From Atopobium sp. oral taxon 416 (GTDB taxonomy: Bacteria; Actinomycetota; Coriobacteriia; Coriobacteriales; Atopobiaceae): a stretch of DNA of 64,000 nt. The stretch spans positions 1,736,001 to 1,800,000 of the forward strand of contig NZ_CP072380.1 in NCBI RefSeq assembly GCF_018128285.1, read 5' to 3'. The position numbers and the translations under genes are program-made. Under the pieces are notes generated by a model. That model ran no database searches. It was not told the DNA's origin and saw nothing but the letters and a program-made list of their open reading frames with translations. Below are positions 26,569 through 35,815 of this stretch, one piece after another (the stretch's first letter is position 1; the number at the start of each line of letters is the position of its first letter).

Positions 26569-28259
26569 TACTGGTGTATCCCTCTGCCGATCAGCGCCAA
26601 CGCCGCCTCGCGAATTGCCTCAGAGGTCGTGGGATGCGCAAAGATAGTCTGCGTGAGCTGCTCGACCGTCACACCGTTTGTCATCGCCACAGTCACACCG
26701 GCAATCAAGCTTGAAGCATCGGGGCCGCAGATAACCGCCCCCAGAAGTGTCCCGTCCTCAGAAGCCAGCAGCTTCACGAATCCCTCGGTCTGATTCATTG
26801 TGAGCGCCCTACCATTTGCGCTGAAATCAAATCTCGAGACTTTGTATGGTATACCCTGCTCCTTGAGCGCTTGTTCGGTATATCCGACCGTCGCGATCTC
26901 AGGGTTGGTATATACGACAGACGGTACATTAGTATCACTAATAGGATGCTTCTCCACCAGCATATGATCGACCGCCACGCACCCCTGCTGTGAAGCGAGA
27001 TGGGCAAGCTTGACCTTGGAGGAGACATCGCCGATCGCATAGATGTGAGGTACGTTGGTCTGCTCGTACTCATCGACGAGAATCTCGCCGGTCCGCTTAT
27101 TGGTCTTGATAGAGGTATGCTCAAGCCCGAGTCCGTTGGTGTTCGCCCTTCTGCCCGTTGACATCAACACCTTATCTGCGATGGTATAGGAGGTTGTGCC
27201 GTCCTTTTCGTAGGTGACAATGTACTCGCCCTCAACCGTCTGCTTGATGCTGATAACCTTGCTCGATGTACTCGTCTGAATGTGCTTCTCTTTGCAGATA
27301 CCCTCAATGAATTTTCCAGCATCCGCGTCGAGCATCGGAAGCAGGCTCTTCTGGAACTCGACGACATGTACCTTCGAGCCAAAGGTGTTGTAGATAAAGG
27401 CGAACTCTAAGCCGATGACTCCACCGCCGATAACAACGAGGGAATCTGGCACCTCATGCAGGTCCAAGGCGGCCGTTGAATCGATCACACCCGGCAGATC
27501 GCAGCCCTCTACCCGCAACGAGGCGGCCACAGAGCCGGTGGCGATAATGATATTCTTCGCCTTGATGATGGTTGAGCCAACCTGCACTTCCGTATCGCTG
27601 AGGAAGTGGGCTGTACCCTGGAGCACTGTTACCTTGTTCTTGTTGAGCAGGTACTCGATGCCGGAAACTAGGGTATCGACAACCTCATCTTTACGCTGCA
27701 GGACCTTTTCCATATTGATGGAGGCGTGGAAGTCCCCTTCGATCCCAAAGAGATCCATCTCATTCAGCAATTCAAAGAGGTGGGCAGATTGAACCATCGA
27801 TTTCGTGGGGATGCAGCCAATGTTCAGACAGGTGCCGCCGAGCTTTTTTCGTTCGGCGATTGCCACATCCATGCCCCGCTTGCTTGCATAGATTGCCGCG
27901 ACATAGCCGCCAGGACCGGCGCCGATAATGAGAAGATCTTTCTCAAGGTGATGCTGTACTGTGTCAGTGGGAACTGTAGTAAGAATCTCTTTGTTACTTT
28001 CACTCTGCTGTTCTGGTTGGATCTTACCCTGTTCGTCGATCACCATCAGCACGTCATTTGCCACCACTTCTCGACCCTCTTCGACCAGGATCTCTGCGAT
28101 AGTGCCAGCCTCGGTCGCCTTTATTTGATGGTTACCCTTTGCCGTCTCTATTTGGCAGATAACCTGGCCTTGTTCCACATGATCACCGACGCGTACGTCA
28201 ATTTTGCCGACAATGAGGGGTTTATTGCTGGGAAGCATCGGGGTTTTGATTTCAACCAT
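26568..28259 (-). CDS. lpdA: Dihydrolipoyl dehydrogenase with N-terminal lipoyl domain, 563 aa
   Basis: Residues 1-80 are a biotinyl/lipoyl domain, with the modified lysine expected in ETAKGNH (Lys41). A linker of about 25 residues leads to the E3 flavoprotein: FAD motif GAGPGG (113-118), redox disulphide GGTCLNIGC (Cys144, Cys149), NAD motif GGGVIGLEF, and the C-terminal dimer motif HPTTSE with the catalytic His-Glu pair. It reoxidises dihydrolipoamide with NAD+. Such lipoyl-E3 fusions occur in pyruvate or acetoin dehydrogenase operons, yet no E1 or E2 gene is in the window, so the partner complex is encoded elsewhere or absent. Confidence 0.92.
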   Translation of the reverse strand: MVEIKTPMLPSNKPLIVGKIDVRVGDHVEQGQVICQIETAKGNHQIKATEAGTIAEILVEEGREVVANDVLMVIDEQGKIQPEQQSESNKEILTTVPTDTVQHHLEKDLLIIGAGPGGYVAAIYASKRGMDVAIAERKKLGGTCLNIGCIPTKSMVQSAHLFELLNEMDLFGIEGDFHASINMEKVLQRKDEVVDTLVSGIEYLLNKNKVTVLQGTAHFLSDTEVQVGSTIIKAKNIIIATGSVAASLRVEGCDLPGVIDSTAALDLHEVPDSLVVIGGGVIGLEFAFIYNTFGSKVHVVEFQKSLLPMLDADAGKFIEGICKEKHIQTSTSSKVISIKQTVEGEYIVTYEKDGTTSYTIADKVLMSTGRRANTNGLGLEHTSIKTNKRTGEILVDEYEQTNVPHIYAIGDVSSKVKLAHLASQQGCVAVDHMLVEKHPISDTNVPSVVYTNPEIATVGYTEQALKEQGIPYKVSRFDFSANGRALTMNQTEGFVKLLASEDGTLLGAVICGPDASSLIAGVTVAMTNGVTVEQLTQTIFAHPTTSEAIREAALALIGRGIHQ

Positions 28260-28276
28260 GTCAGGGTTATCCTCTC

Positions 28277-28308
28277 AAAAATGGAGCTGCTCTCAAGAAC
28301 AGCTCCAT
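28277..28308 (-). terminator. Rho-independent terminator after the osmC-like gene
   Basis: On the minus strand ATGGAGCTG...CAGCTCCAT forms a nine-pair hairpin followed by TTTT. It lies between the OsmC-like gene and lpdA, so the two are separate transcripts or joined only by partial read-through. Confidence 0.75.
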
Positions 28309-28321
28309 TCAAAATCGCCTG

Positions 28322-28741
28322 TTACTCGGCAACAATCTTGGTGAGCTTCAGAGGGACACCATCCTTCAGGCAATCTCCCACCGGGCATCTCGATTCGATA
28401 AAGTGAGCGAAATCTTCCAGCTTCTCCTGACTCGCATTCGACTTAAAGTGCATCGAATAGCGGATCTCGGTGTATCCATTGCGGACATCTGAGTCCATAT
28501 CGCCTTCCAGCTTCACGGAGAAGCCTTGCAAGTTAATGCCATTCGCCTGGGCAAAGGAGAATGCGACAATGGACTGGCAAGAGCCTAACGCGCACAGGAG
28601 CGCCTCAACCGGATTCATACCGGTATTGGTCCCACCAAGTTCCTTGGGCTCATCCATCAGGATCTTGAATCCCCGAGTGCCTGACTCAACCTGTAAGCCG
28701 GTATTGGTTTTCTTCGCGGTCGCTGTAAACGTCTGTTTCAT
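28322..28741 (-). CDS. OsmC/Ohr-family protein, 139 aa
   Basis: OsmC-fold protein of normal length. The two peroxidatic-site cysteines of the family are in place: ALGSCQSIVA (Cys55, on the central helix) and ESRCPVGD (Cys119). The N-terminal half has the GTNTGMNPVEALLCALG region common to YhfA-like members. OsmC and Ohr proteins reduce organic hydroperoxides, and dihydrolipoyl dehydrogenase with a lipoyl protein is a known electron source for Ohr. The lpdA neighbour with its own lipoyl domain therefore makes a functional link attractive, but this is inference. Confidence 0.82.
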   Translation of the reverse strand: MKQTFTATAKKTNTGLQVESGTRGFKILMDEPKELGGTNTGMNPVEALLCALGSCQSIVAFSFAQANGINLQGFSVKLEGDMDSDVRNGYTEIRYSMHFKSNASQEKLEDFAHFIESRCPVGDCLKDGVPLKLTKIVAE

Positions 28742-29175
28742 TGGGTGCTCCTTTCGGCATACTATTGGATAGCTTACTAATTATTAGCTACCTCATTATC
28801 TGTGTTATCTACTCTATGCTTGTAAGTATTGAATGTCAAAAAGTGAACGGCCTCGCCATAGGGCGCAGAGTTATATGAATACTGCTTAATTTTTCACTGT
28901 TTTCCAAGGTAGCTGGGCTAATCGTGAAAGATTGATACAGAGCATTCCGTGTGACCTCAGCGAGGTATCAGATACCGTTCACCGATCCATAAATGGTATT
29001 CAGTCTATATAATTTGAATTTTGAACCAATAGTGAACCAAGCGGTACTCACTAAAAATCAGCGAACTGTTCCCTACCGGCTCCGGGATCCACTCCCTTGA
29101 ACTACTACGACGCCATTTCCTTTTGTCTGCGTCGATAGCGCTACCCCGTGAAGGTGTATTGAACATAACAATGTT
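28742..29175. other. Upstream region of the osmC-like gene, no gene seen
   Basis: AT-rich spacer with the ribosome site AAAGGAG of the osmC-like gene close to 28750. No coding frame with family motifs. It ends at the second ISL3 copy. Confidence 0.5.
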
Positions 29176-30791
29176 GGCTCAGTCCTAAAACCTGTGTGTG
29201 ACCCCATCACGCACCAGCCCTGGAAGCCTTCGAGTAGCGCCTGCTGGCAATCGAATATCTTGAGGAAGAAGTATTCGTCGTCGGGGTATTCCTAGCCTGC
29301 CCTGCTGAGCGTCTTGATCATCTGGTTGGTGCCTTCCACCCTGCCACTGCTGATATGGCGGCGCGCAGGGGCGACGATCCCTTCCATGTGCCCCTCCACG
29401 AAGCGGGCAACCCTGGCGAAGTGCCTGTCTTTCGTGCCGCGGCAGGTGTCCACGATCCTCTCCATGGCAGCGCGCATGTGCTTCTCCTGCCGGTAGCCGT
29501 AGGCCCTGGCGAGCATCTCATCTGCGATGTCGCAGGTAGCAAGCAGCTCGTTTTGGGATATGAGGTCCTTGTACCTCTGGCGGCTGCCGCCGCCCCTCCC
29601 TTCTGCAGGGCCTCCTGCTTGCCAAAGAGGGCGCTTCCCCTTGAGACGACCTTGCCGGCATGTGCATCCCGGTCCTTCCTCTTCCTGGTGTCCGCACTGG
29701 ACTTGAGGATGTATGTGGAGTGCTTAAGGGGCACACGCGGCCTCGCTGTCTCCATCGTCCCTGAGCCTTGTCTCTCGTCCTTCCTGACCTTACAGATCAC
29801 CTTCTCGTTAAAGTTCTTCACGATATGGAAGCAGTCGTAGACGACCGAGAGATGCGGATGGCGCTTAAGGAATGCGCACTCGAAGTCTGCGTTCATGTCG
29901 CAGGCTATGGCCTCCACATGCAAACATCCACTCAGCGAGCACGAAGTCGCAGAAGTCGTATACGACCTGCTTCCTCTTGGAATGCATAAGCCACAGCACA
30001 TGGCCCATCTTAAGGTCTATGACCACGGCGGCGCAGCGGCGGCCATTGTGCAGCTTGAACGTATCTGCGCCCAGATAGCGGGCCTGCCGCTCCGGCTTCC
30101 TGAGCTTCAGCTCCTTGCCTTCCCCTTCCGTATAGAGCCCAGAAAGCCTTGCCCGGTCGATGGCCTTGACCACATTCTTGTGGAGCCCTGCCGTGAGCGA
30201 TGCCGCTTTGAAGGTCTGCCCCAGGGCAAGCAGGTCACACACGAATGCGAGCAGCAACAGTGTGATGCGCTGGCCTGAAGCCCTGAAGAGGACGCCCTCG
30301 GTAAGGGTATTCCCGCACTCCCTGCATGCCCATCTTGGCCGCAAGACCTCTATCCTTGCCCTTCCCATCTCGAGCAGGAGGTGCCGAAGCACAATGGGGG
30401 CCTTCCCGTTTTTCTCCATCGTCCTTCCGCAGCAGGGTCAGCATGGTGCATCCGACACTGCCGGCCTGCCTGGAACGGACAGGATGCGCACTGGCTTCCT
30501 GCATCTCCTGCCCGATGTGCCGAACTCCTCCGTGCGTGCGCTCTCCTTAGGCTTTCCCGTCTGCACGAAGCCATCCAGATGCGAGGGGATCTGGATGAAG
30601 CCGGAAGTGGCAATCCTGCCGGCATGGGAAATGACGGACAGCTGGGCTGCCGTGGATGCTACACTTGTCATCGCGTTCCATCCTTGTTCAGAGTCTACAT
30701 GTTGCGATGCAAGATTCGAGAGGATGGCCGCTTTTCTGTCTGTACAGATGCTATACCGCAGGCATCTGCCCACAGCTTTTAGGATTGAACC
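29176..30791 (-). mobile_element. ISL3-family element, copy 2 (frameshifted)
   Basis: About 1,616 bp with ends GGCTCAGTCCTAAAACC (29176) and the complement of GGTTCAATCCTAAAAGC (ending 30791), matching copy 1 at 8440. The transposase is spread over at least three minus-strand frames: zinc-ribbon region with WACRECG near 30330, YLGADTFKLHNGRRCAAVV near 30060, HIVKNFNEKVICKVRKD near 29800, and SSGRVEGTNQMIKTLSRAG ending at a TAG (29292-29294). The tail EYPDDEYFFLKIFD continues after that TAG. It is more decayed than copy 1. Confidence 0.8.
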
Positions 30792-30942
30792 AAAATTATC
30801 AATAATTCGGTTATTACTGTTGTGTTACAACGCTCTGATGAAAGCATAGAGAAGTTCATAGCTGATAAATAAGCCCCGATAAATGCGGTACAACAACATC
30901 AACCGTAGAAGTTCTTTCTTGGGGCTGCAAAAAGGGGAAACA

Positions 30943-31269
30943 ATGAGTCTCACGATCAACATTTACTACACCGGTAGCAACGGCAGTGCCCGCGCCTTCG
31001 CAAAGGAGATGGAGCAGTCCGGCATCGCCAACGACATCCGCAATGAGCGGGGCAACGAGAGCTACAACTACTTCCTCTCCATGCGTAACCCTGACACTGT
31101 ACTTCTGATCGACCAGTGGAAGGATCAGAAGGCTCTCGATGAGCACCATAATTCACCAATGATGGAGAAGATCGCAGAGCTGAGAGATAAGTACGACCTT
31201 CACATGCAGGTTAAGCGCTATGTCACAGTCAAGGACAATGAAAGGGATGCTACCTACATCCGCAAGTGA
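30943..31269 (+). CDS. Putative ABM-domain monooxygenase (YgiN-like), 108 aa
   Basis: I use the ATG at 30943 (MSLTINIYYTGSNGSAR) with AAAGGGGAAA just upstream, not the longer frame from 30883. The sequence is that of a single antibiotic-biosynthesis-monooxygenase fold: a beta strand, an alpha helix (ARAFAKEMEQSG), and the family's YNYFLSMRNPDTVLLIDQWKD and LDEHHNSPMMEKIAEL. Members often act as dimeric quinol or small-aromatic oxygenases, or as heme or redox stress proteins; the substrate cannot be read. It is a lone gene with its own terminator, flanked by IS remnants on both sides. Confidence 0.78.
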   Translation: MSLTINIYYTGSNGSARAFAKEMEQSGIANDIRNERGNESYNYFLSMRNPDTVLLIDQWKDQKALDEHHNSPMMEKIAELRDKYDLHMQVKRYVTVKDNERDATYIRK

Positions 31270-31281
31270 TGCTCTGAGTTA

Positions 31282-31310
31282 CTGACACATTTGAGTGTAG
31301 TGTCGGTTTT
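31282..31310 (+). terminator. Rho-independent terminator
   Basis: CTGACAC (31282-31288) pairs with GTGTCGG (31300-31306) and is followed by TTTTC, 12 bases after the stop of the ABM-domain gene. One pair is G-T. Confidence 0.6.
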
Positions 31311-31337
31311 CAGTGCCATTTCCATCGATAATCCTAA

Positions 31338-31426
31338 GAAAACGATGATTAATGCCCAATGATGTACCAGTGAAGACCGGCCACACGGCCTTTCGCGGCC
31401 GGCATGGGGCATTAATCATCGTTTCC
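31338..31426. repeat. 89-bp MITE derived from the IS5-type element
   Basis: Terminal inverted repeats GAAAACGATGATTAATGCCC and GGAAACGATGATTAATGCCC (right end, complement) flank a GC palindrome (CCGGCC...GGCCGG). The flanks are identical 4-bp target copies CTAA (31334-31337 and 31427-31430). The left 65 bp match the left end of the IS5 copies at 5217 and 15430. It has no coding room and must have been moved by the full-length element. Confidence 0.85.
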
Positions 31427-32210
31427 CTAAGCTGCCAGGGCCAAGCCCAAAGCCTTCCTGAACTCCATTGGGCTCACGCCTTTAAGCGAGCACTTGTGCC
31501 TTGTCGTGTTGTACCTGACGATATAGCGGATCGATGCGCTCCTTTCAAACTCGTCTAAGGTGGTGCCGTCCCACTTGCACTTGCAAAACATCTCTGTCTT
31601 GAACACTTCGAAGAAGGCCTTAACCCTTCTGGTTGTGGCAAAGGCAGCCCTTAGGTGGCATCGATGTGGTGATACCCACCTTGGAAAAGATCTATATCCA
31701 CTCTGGCCAGCAGCAGTGGTGCCTCCTGTCGCTGCTGGGTTGCGAGATGCTTTTCGCTTACCTTTGCTTATCGCGGTGATAGCAGCACATAGCACTAAGT
31801 TTGCCATCTGCGGTTGGCAGGCATTAAGACAGTTTAAGGATAAAGCTTAAAGTAGGGCTTGTCGGCGGGTATCTCAAACTGCAAGACGCTAGTGAGCCAC
31901 ACGGAAGTTGGACAGGCCCGCCCTGAAGTCTTGCTTCACGAAACTGTCAGGGTTGTCTGATATCTTGCCTGCACAGGAGTTGCAAGACTTGTTCTTCCTC
32001 GGCTTCTTACAGCTTAAGGCCACCTTGCCCTCCTCTTTTAAAGATGTGAGATATCCTGTGCTTGCCGACCACCATGTTGATCTTTAAGGTCGGCTGCTAT
32101 CTTATCGCGTATGTAGAGCCTGCCGTAGGGTCTTCTATTCGCATCAAATATACCTGCGAGCAGCTCCCTAACATCTTTGTCCCTGTCGGCTTTCAGCATC
32201 TCCATCGAAG
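31427..32210 (-). mobile_element. IS3-family (IS150-like) OrfB remnant
   Basis: The minus-strand C-terminus is clear: VKAFFEVFKTEMFCKCKW, RYIVRYNTTRHKCSLKG and VSPMEFRKALGL, the end of IS3/IS150 integrase-core transposases. Before it, other frames give SMPPKGCLCHN (family SMSRKGNCLDN), and FEIPADKPYF with FVKQDFRAG upstream (family VTDVTEFRIPAGKLYL). Several frameshifts and no OrfA seen. The MITE sits at its 3' end. Confidence 0.68.
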
Positions 32211-32214
32211 ACCT

Positions 32215-32510
32215 TGTGGGGGCGACAGATAAGGGGCCAGCTTAAGCGCAGGATGCGCTTCTACTTACACCTGTCGCTTCTGATAGCAGACAAGCTTAGA
32301 TACCTGCAGACCGACAATGGGGGGCGCCGGCCTCATCTTCCAGATTGTCTCGAGGGGCACGGTGGTGCGTCGACGAGCGTGGGGATAGCATGTGGGCTGA
32401 CGTCTTCGGCAATGCGCTTATAGCCTTAGCCATAGCCGACAGGCTATGCTACCACTGCCATCTCATACGCATCACGGGAAGCTCCTACAGGATCAAGGAC
32501 CTGCCTGCAG
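32215..32510 (+). mobile_element. IS21-family IstB helper fragment
   Basis: Plus-strand frames read LSLLIADKLRYLQTD (IstB Walker B region), GLIFQIVSRG after a frame change, and FGNALIALAIADRLCYHC with HLIRITGSSYRIKD, the C-terminal end of IstB ATPases (family FGDPVLATAILDRLLHH). IstA and the N-terminal half of IstB are missing. Confidence 0.62.
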
Positions 32511-32549
32511 CCAGCCTCTCTCAAAGGAGGGCGCAGGCACCGATTCTGG

Positions 32550-33052
32550 CTGATTCCATTGCCCCGGCTGGTGCAGATATATTGCTCAAATCGGTAAGTC
32601 TGGAGTCGACTTTAACAGCCACTCACATCGCACTCAAGTCACTCGCCGGTCGCTACCAGGACCTCGACGTGGCCATCGGGGCCATCCTCGAGGAGAAGTG
32701 CGTCGGGTCGCAGGTTGTCGTCCAGCTGATGATCAGAGTGGGGGACAATTCGGAGAGGCTCAAGCAGCGAGTCGTCGTTCTGCTGTGCGGGGTAGCAGCG
32801 CGTCCTGCGTCGTCGGAGCTCATGACACTCCACAGGCTCAACAGGGGCGCTGGCAGGGCAGCGAACAGCGCGATACACATCGCTGCACCAGGAAGGCTGA
32901 GGACGGACGACAGGACTCGCGCTTAGGTGGCCCGCAAGATGTCTAAGGGACACTCCAAGCTCGAGGCAATACGATGTGTTAAGCGATACATAGCGCGCGA
33001 GCTGTACTACGACATCATTGCCCAGAACCGCATGCTCAAAACGACTTGACAA
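32550..33052 (+). mobile_element. IS110-family transposase C-terminal remnant
   Basis: Plus-strand frames give a helical linker (LEEKCVGSQ), GDNSERLKQRV, then LHRLNRGAGRAANSAIHIA and, after a TAG, VARKMSKGHSKLEAIRCVKR with YIARELYYDII. This order matches the C-terminal transposase-20 half of IS110 transposases (family KGNxxLRxALxxAA ... RKxxxGKxxxxAxxAVARKL). The catalytic N-terminal RuvC-like half is absent. Confidence 0.6.
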
Positions 33053-33190
33053 TTAGAAGGGCATCACCCCAGGAGTGTACATTTCATATTGCCGTGTTGT
33101 CCAACTAGACTAGGATAACGAACAAAGGGAAAATATATCAGAAAACAGGACCTCTGGGTTAATCCCGGAGATCCTATCGTTCAAACCATA

Positions 33191-33266
33191 TGGTGGAGAA
33201 TAGGGGATTCGAACCCCTGACCTCATGACTGCCAGTCATGCGCTCTCCCAACTGAGCTAATTCCCC
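33191..33266 (-). tRNA. tRNA-Ala (anticodon GGC), CCA encoded
   Basis: Acceptor GGGGAAT pairs with ATTCTCC and keeps the G3-U70 pair that defines alanine tRNAs. D-arm TTAGCTCAGTTGGGAGAGC, anticodon stem CATGA/TCATG around CTGGCAG, and T-arm AGGGGTTCGAATCCCCT are all present. The 3' CCA is encoded (33193-33191). Confidence 0.92.
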
Positions 33267-33574
33267 ATGCGGAGCGGGATTAAATATACCAGAATAAGAA
33301 TTTGCGTCAAGCATTTTCGCAACCTATGTCAGAAATATGGTGAAACCCCCAATGCATCGGGCAAAGTATCTTCAATTGTACGAGTACATGAGAAATTAAG
33401 GGACATATTCTTCACCGTTTAGCACCTCTGAAGCTGTTACAAAAGTTCTTCCCTACCGTTTCCGTCTATGATATTTAAGCGGGTTACATGATATGGACAA
33501 AGGTAATCTTTGCTGATCGGGTTTTAGGGTACAAATTAACAATGTCCACCTGGCTTTCAGAAAGGATATGACTC
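33267..33574. other. Promoter region, no gene seen
   Basis: AT-rich spacer between tRNA-Ala and the small membrane gene at 33575, with AGAAAGGA as its ribosome site at about 33557. The tRNA promoter must also lie here on the minus strand. Confidence 0.45.
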
Positions 33575-33955
33575 ATGTCTCAAACACAGAAGACATTAAA
33601 GGTATTGAGCCTGATTGGGCTCTTTTTCGGCCTCGCCCTTATTGTTATCTCCATCCCGCTCTTTGTAAGCGCTCACCCCATCTATGGGGTCAGCGTACTG
33701 ATCTTAGGTATCTTTACCGTTATTTCCTCCCTGAGAGGAGCCAAGGGTGCCAATACTCCGTCGATGGCAAACACTGCCAGCCATTTCTTTATCGTTGAGC
33801 TCATCTTGGGAATTTTAGCGATTATCCTTTCCACTGTTGCACACCTGGAAGCGCAACCTTCGACGCTTGCCTGTGTGCTAGGCGCGGTAGTCACAGTACT
33901 GAGCATCATCACCCTGGTCGTTGCCAATAAGGTCTATCAGGCATACCTCAAATAG
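33575..33955 (+). CDS. Small four-helix membrane protein, 126 aa
   Basis: Not a family I recognise. Four hydrophobic helices are evenly spaced (near residues 9-31, 36-54, 68-90 and 98-118), joined by short loops; the second loop is SSLRGAKGANTP. The start MSQTQKTL follows AGAAAGGA. It ends before a strong terminator, so it is probably a monocistronic gene. Function unknown. Confidence 0.65.
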   Translation: MSQTQKTLKVLSLIGLFFGLALIVISIPLFVSAHPIYGVSVLILGIFTVISSLRGAKGANTPSMANTASHFFIVELILGILAIILSTVAHLEAQPSTLACVLGAVVTVLSIITLVVANKVYQAYLK

Positions 33956-33980
33956 TCCATCACTTTTCGTCCAGATATCA

Positions 33981-34017
33981 ACAGAGGCTGCGGTTCATAT
34001 CGAACCGCAGCCTCTGT
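33981..34017. terminator. Strong hairpin between converging genes
   Basis: ACAGAGGCTGCGGTTC (33981-33996) and its exact complement (34002-34017) form a 16-pair stem with loop ATATC. It sits between the ends of the plus-strand membrane gene and the minus-strand proS and could stop transcripts from both sides. Confidence 0.75.
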
Positions 34018-34037
34018 TCTGTTTGATCGAAGTGGCT

Positions 34038-35753
34038 CTAGGTGCGTTGCTGTTCGATCGGCAGAACAACCGTGTCCACGATCTCGTCGAGCGTGACATC
34101 TTTGCGCTCACCGGTGGCGCGATGCTTGAGCTCCACGGTACCATTCTTGATGCCGCGCTTGCCGCAGACAATCTGATACGGGAAGCCAATGAGGTCAGCC
34201 TCATTGAACTTGACACCCGGGCGTTCTTTTCTATCGTCCAACAGGACGTCGATATCCCTCTCAGCCAACTCACTGGCGATCTTCTCTGCAGCATCCCACA
34301 CGGGGCCTTGTTTAACATCGAGCGGGATAACTTCGACCTCGTAGGGCGCCACACTGACCGGCCAAATGATACCGTGCTCGTCGTGGCTCTGCTCCACGAT
34401 CGCCTGCAGGGTTCTGCCGACGCCGATGCCGTAGCAGCCCATCTGAAACGGCTTCTCTTTACCGTCCTCGTCGGTAAAAGTCGCACCCATAGGCTCAGAA
34501 TACTTGGTGCCGAGCTGGAAGACCTGACCGACCTCGATGCCGCGGTTAATCTTCAAAGGCTTGCCACACTTCGGGCAGAGGTCACCCTCGTTGACCGAGA
34601 CCAGATCCGCCCAGTTGTCGATCGTGAAATCTCTCCCCTGTTTGGCATGTCTGAAGTGATAGCCAGCCTCATTGCCGCCGCAGATCCAGTACTTTGCTTT
34701 CTTAAGTGACTCATCTGCATAGACCTTAACCTTATCGGAGATATCGACCGGTCCGATAAAGCCCTTCACAAGGCCATACTGCTTGATCTCCTCATCGCTC
34801 ATCATGTAATAGTTACCGAAGACGTGGCTCGCCTTTACATCGTTGAGATGGTGGTCACCCGGCACAAACAGAACATAGGGCTGCTCGTCCTCTGCCACGA
34901 GCGCCAACGCCTTCATCGTCGCATTGGTGGGGACGCCCAGAAACTCCGCAAGCTTTTCGATCGTGCCGCAATCCGGGGTCTCGACCTTCTCGAGATCACC
35001 CTCGCCGTCGCTGATGACCTTGATAGTGCCGGTACCGGCTTCAGTATCGGCCGCATAGCCGCACGCGTCGCAGTAGCAGATCTCTGCCTCGCCGGCGTCT
35101 GCGACTGCCATGAACTCCACGGAGGTGTCACCGCCAATCTGACCGGAGTCTGCAGCAACCGTGACCGCCTTGAGACCGACCCGCTTGCAGAAGCTCGCGT
35201 AGGCATCCTTCTGCAGCTGATAGCACTCACGCATCGACTCCTCATTGGCAGAGAAGCTGTAGGCATCCTTCATAATGAACTCACGACTGCGCATCAGACC
35301 GAAGCGGGGTCTGCGCTCGTCGCGGAACTTATCCTGAATGTGGTAGAGCATCACAGGCAGCTGCTTGTAGCTCTTGAGTTCGTTGGTGACCAGATCGGTG
35401 TAGGTCTCCTCGTGGGTTGGGCCAAGCGCATATTCGTGACCGTAGCGGTCTTTGAGGCACATCAGCTCAGGACCGTAGGCATTCCAGCGGCCGCTCTTCT
35501 TCCAGAGCTCTGCATCGGTCAGGATCGGTGTCATCATCTCCTGGCAGTCGATCTTTGCCATCTCGTCCCGGATGATATTCTCGATCTTCATGATCGATCT
35601 CCAGGCCAGTGGGAGATAGCTGTAGAGGCCGACAGCGCCTCGGCGGATCATGCCGGCACGCAACAATAGTTTATGGCTTGCGAGCACTGCCTCATCCGGA
35701 TCCTCTTTGAGCATCGGCGCATACAGTTTACTCATGCGCTTGTATCTTGCCAC
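34038..35753 (-). CDS. proS: Prolyl-tRNA synthetase, 571 aa
   Basis: Charges tRNA-Pro. A class II synthetase of bacterial type: motif 1/2 region (LPLAWRSIMKIENIIRDEM, then FRDERRPRFGLMRSREFIMKDAY), a YbaK-like editing insertion (about residues 230-390: LAEFLGVPTNATMKALALV), motif 3 GCYGIGVGRTLQAI, and the anticodon-binding domain at the C-terminus. I keep the GTG at 35753, nine bases behind GAGAGGA; the ATG six codons later (MSKLYAPML) is a real alternative. It closes the pyrH-ispG run, 62 bp after ispG. Its stop is TAG. Confidence 0.96.
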   Translation of the reverse strand: MARYKRMSKLYAPMLKEDPDEAVLASHKLLLRAGMIRRGAVGLYSYLPLAWRSIMKIENIIRDEMAKIDCQEMMTPILTDAELWKKSGRWNAYGPELMCLKDRYGHEYALGPTHEETYTDLVTNELKSYKQLPVMLYHIQDKFRDERRPRFGLMRSREFIMKDAYSFSANEESMRECYQLQKDAYASFCKRVGLKAVTVAADSGQIGGDTSVEFMAVADAGEAEICYCDACGYAADTEAGTGTIKVISDGEGDLEKVETPDCGTIEKLAEFLGVPTNATMKALALVAEDEQPYVLFVPGDHHLNDVKASHVFGNYYMMSDEEIKQYGLVKGFIGPVDISDKVKVYADESLKKAKYWICGGNEAGYHFRHAKQGRDFTIDNWADLVSVNEGDLCPKCGKPLKINRGIEVGQVFQLGTKYSEPMGATFTDEDGKEKPFQMGCYGIGVGRTLQAIVEQSHDEHGIIWPVSVAPYEVEVIPLDVKQGPVWDAAEKIASELAERDIDVLLDDRKERPGVKFNEADLIGFPYQIVCGKRGIKNGTVELKHRATGERKDVTLDEIVDTVVLPIEQQRT

Positions 35754-35815
35754 AATATATGTCCTCTCAATTCTTGTTCATGCCACACGTACTCCGTTAT
35801 AGCTGAAATCAGTCC

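Noticed and set aside
34824-35669. 281-aa plus-strand frame opposite proS
   Set aside because: Antisense shadow of proS, no motif and no ribosome site.
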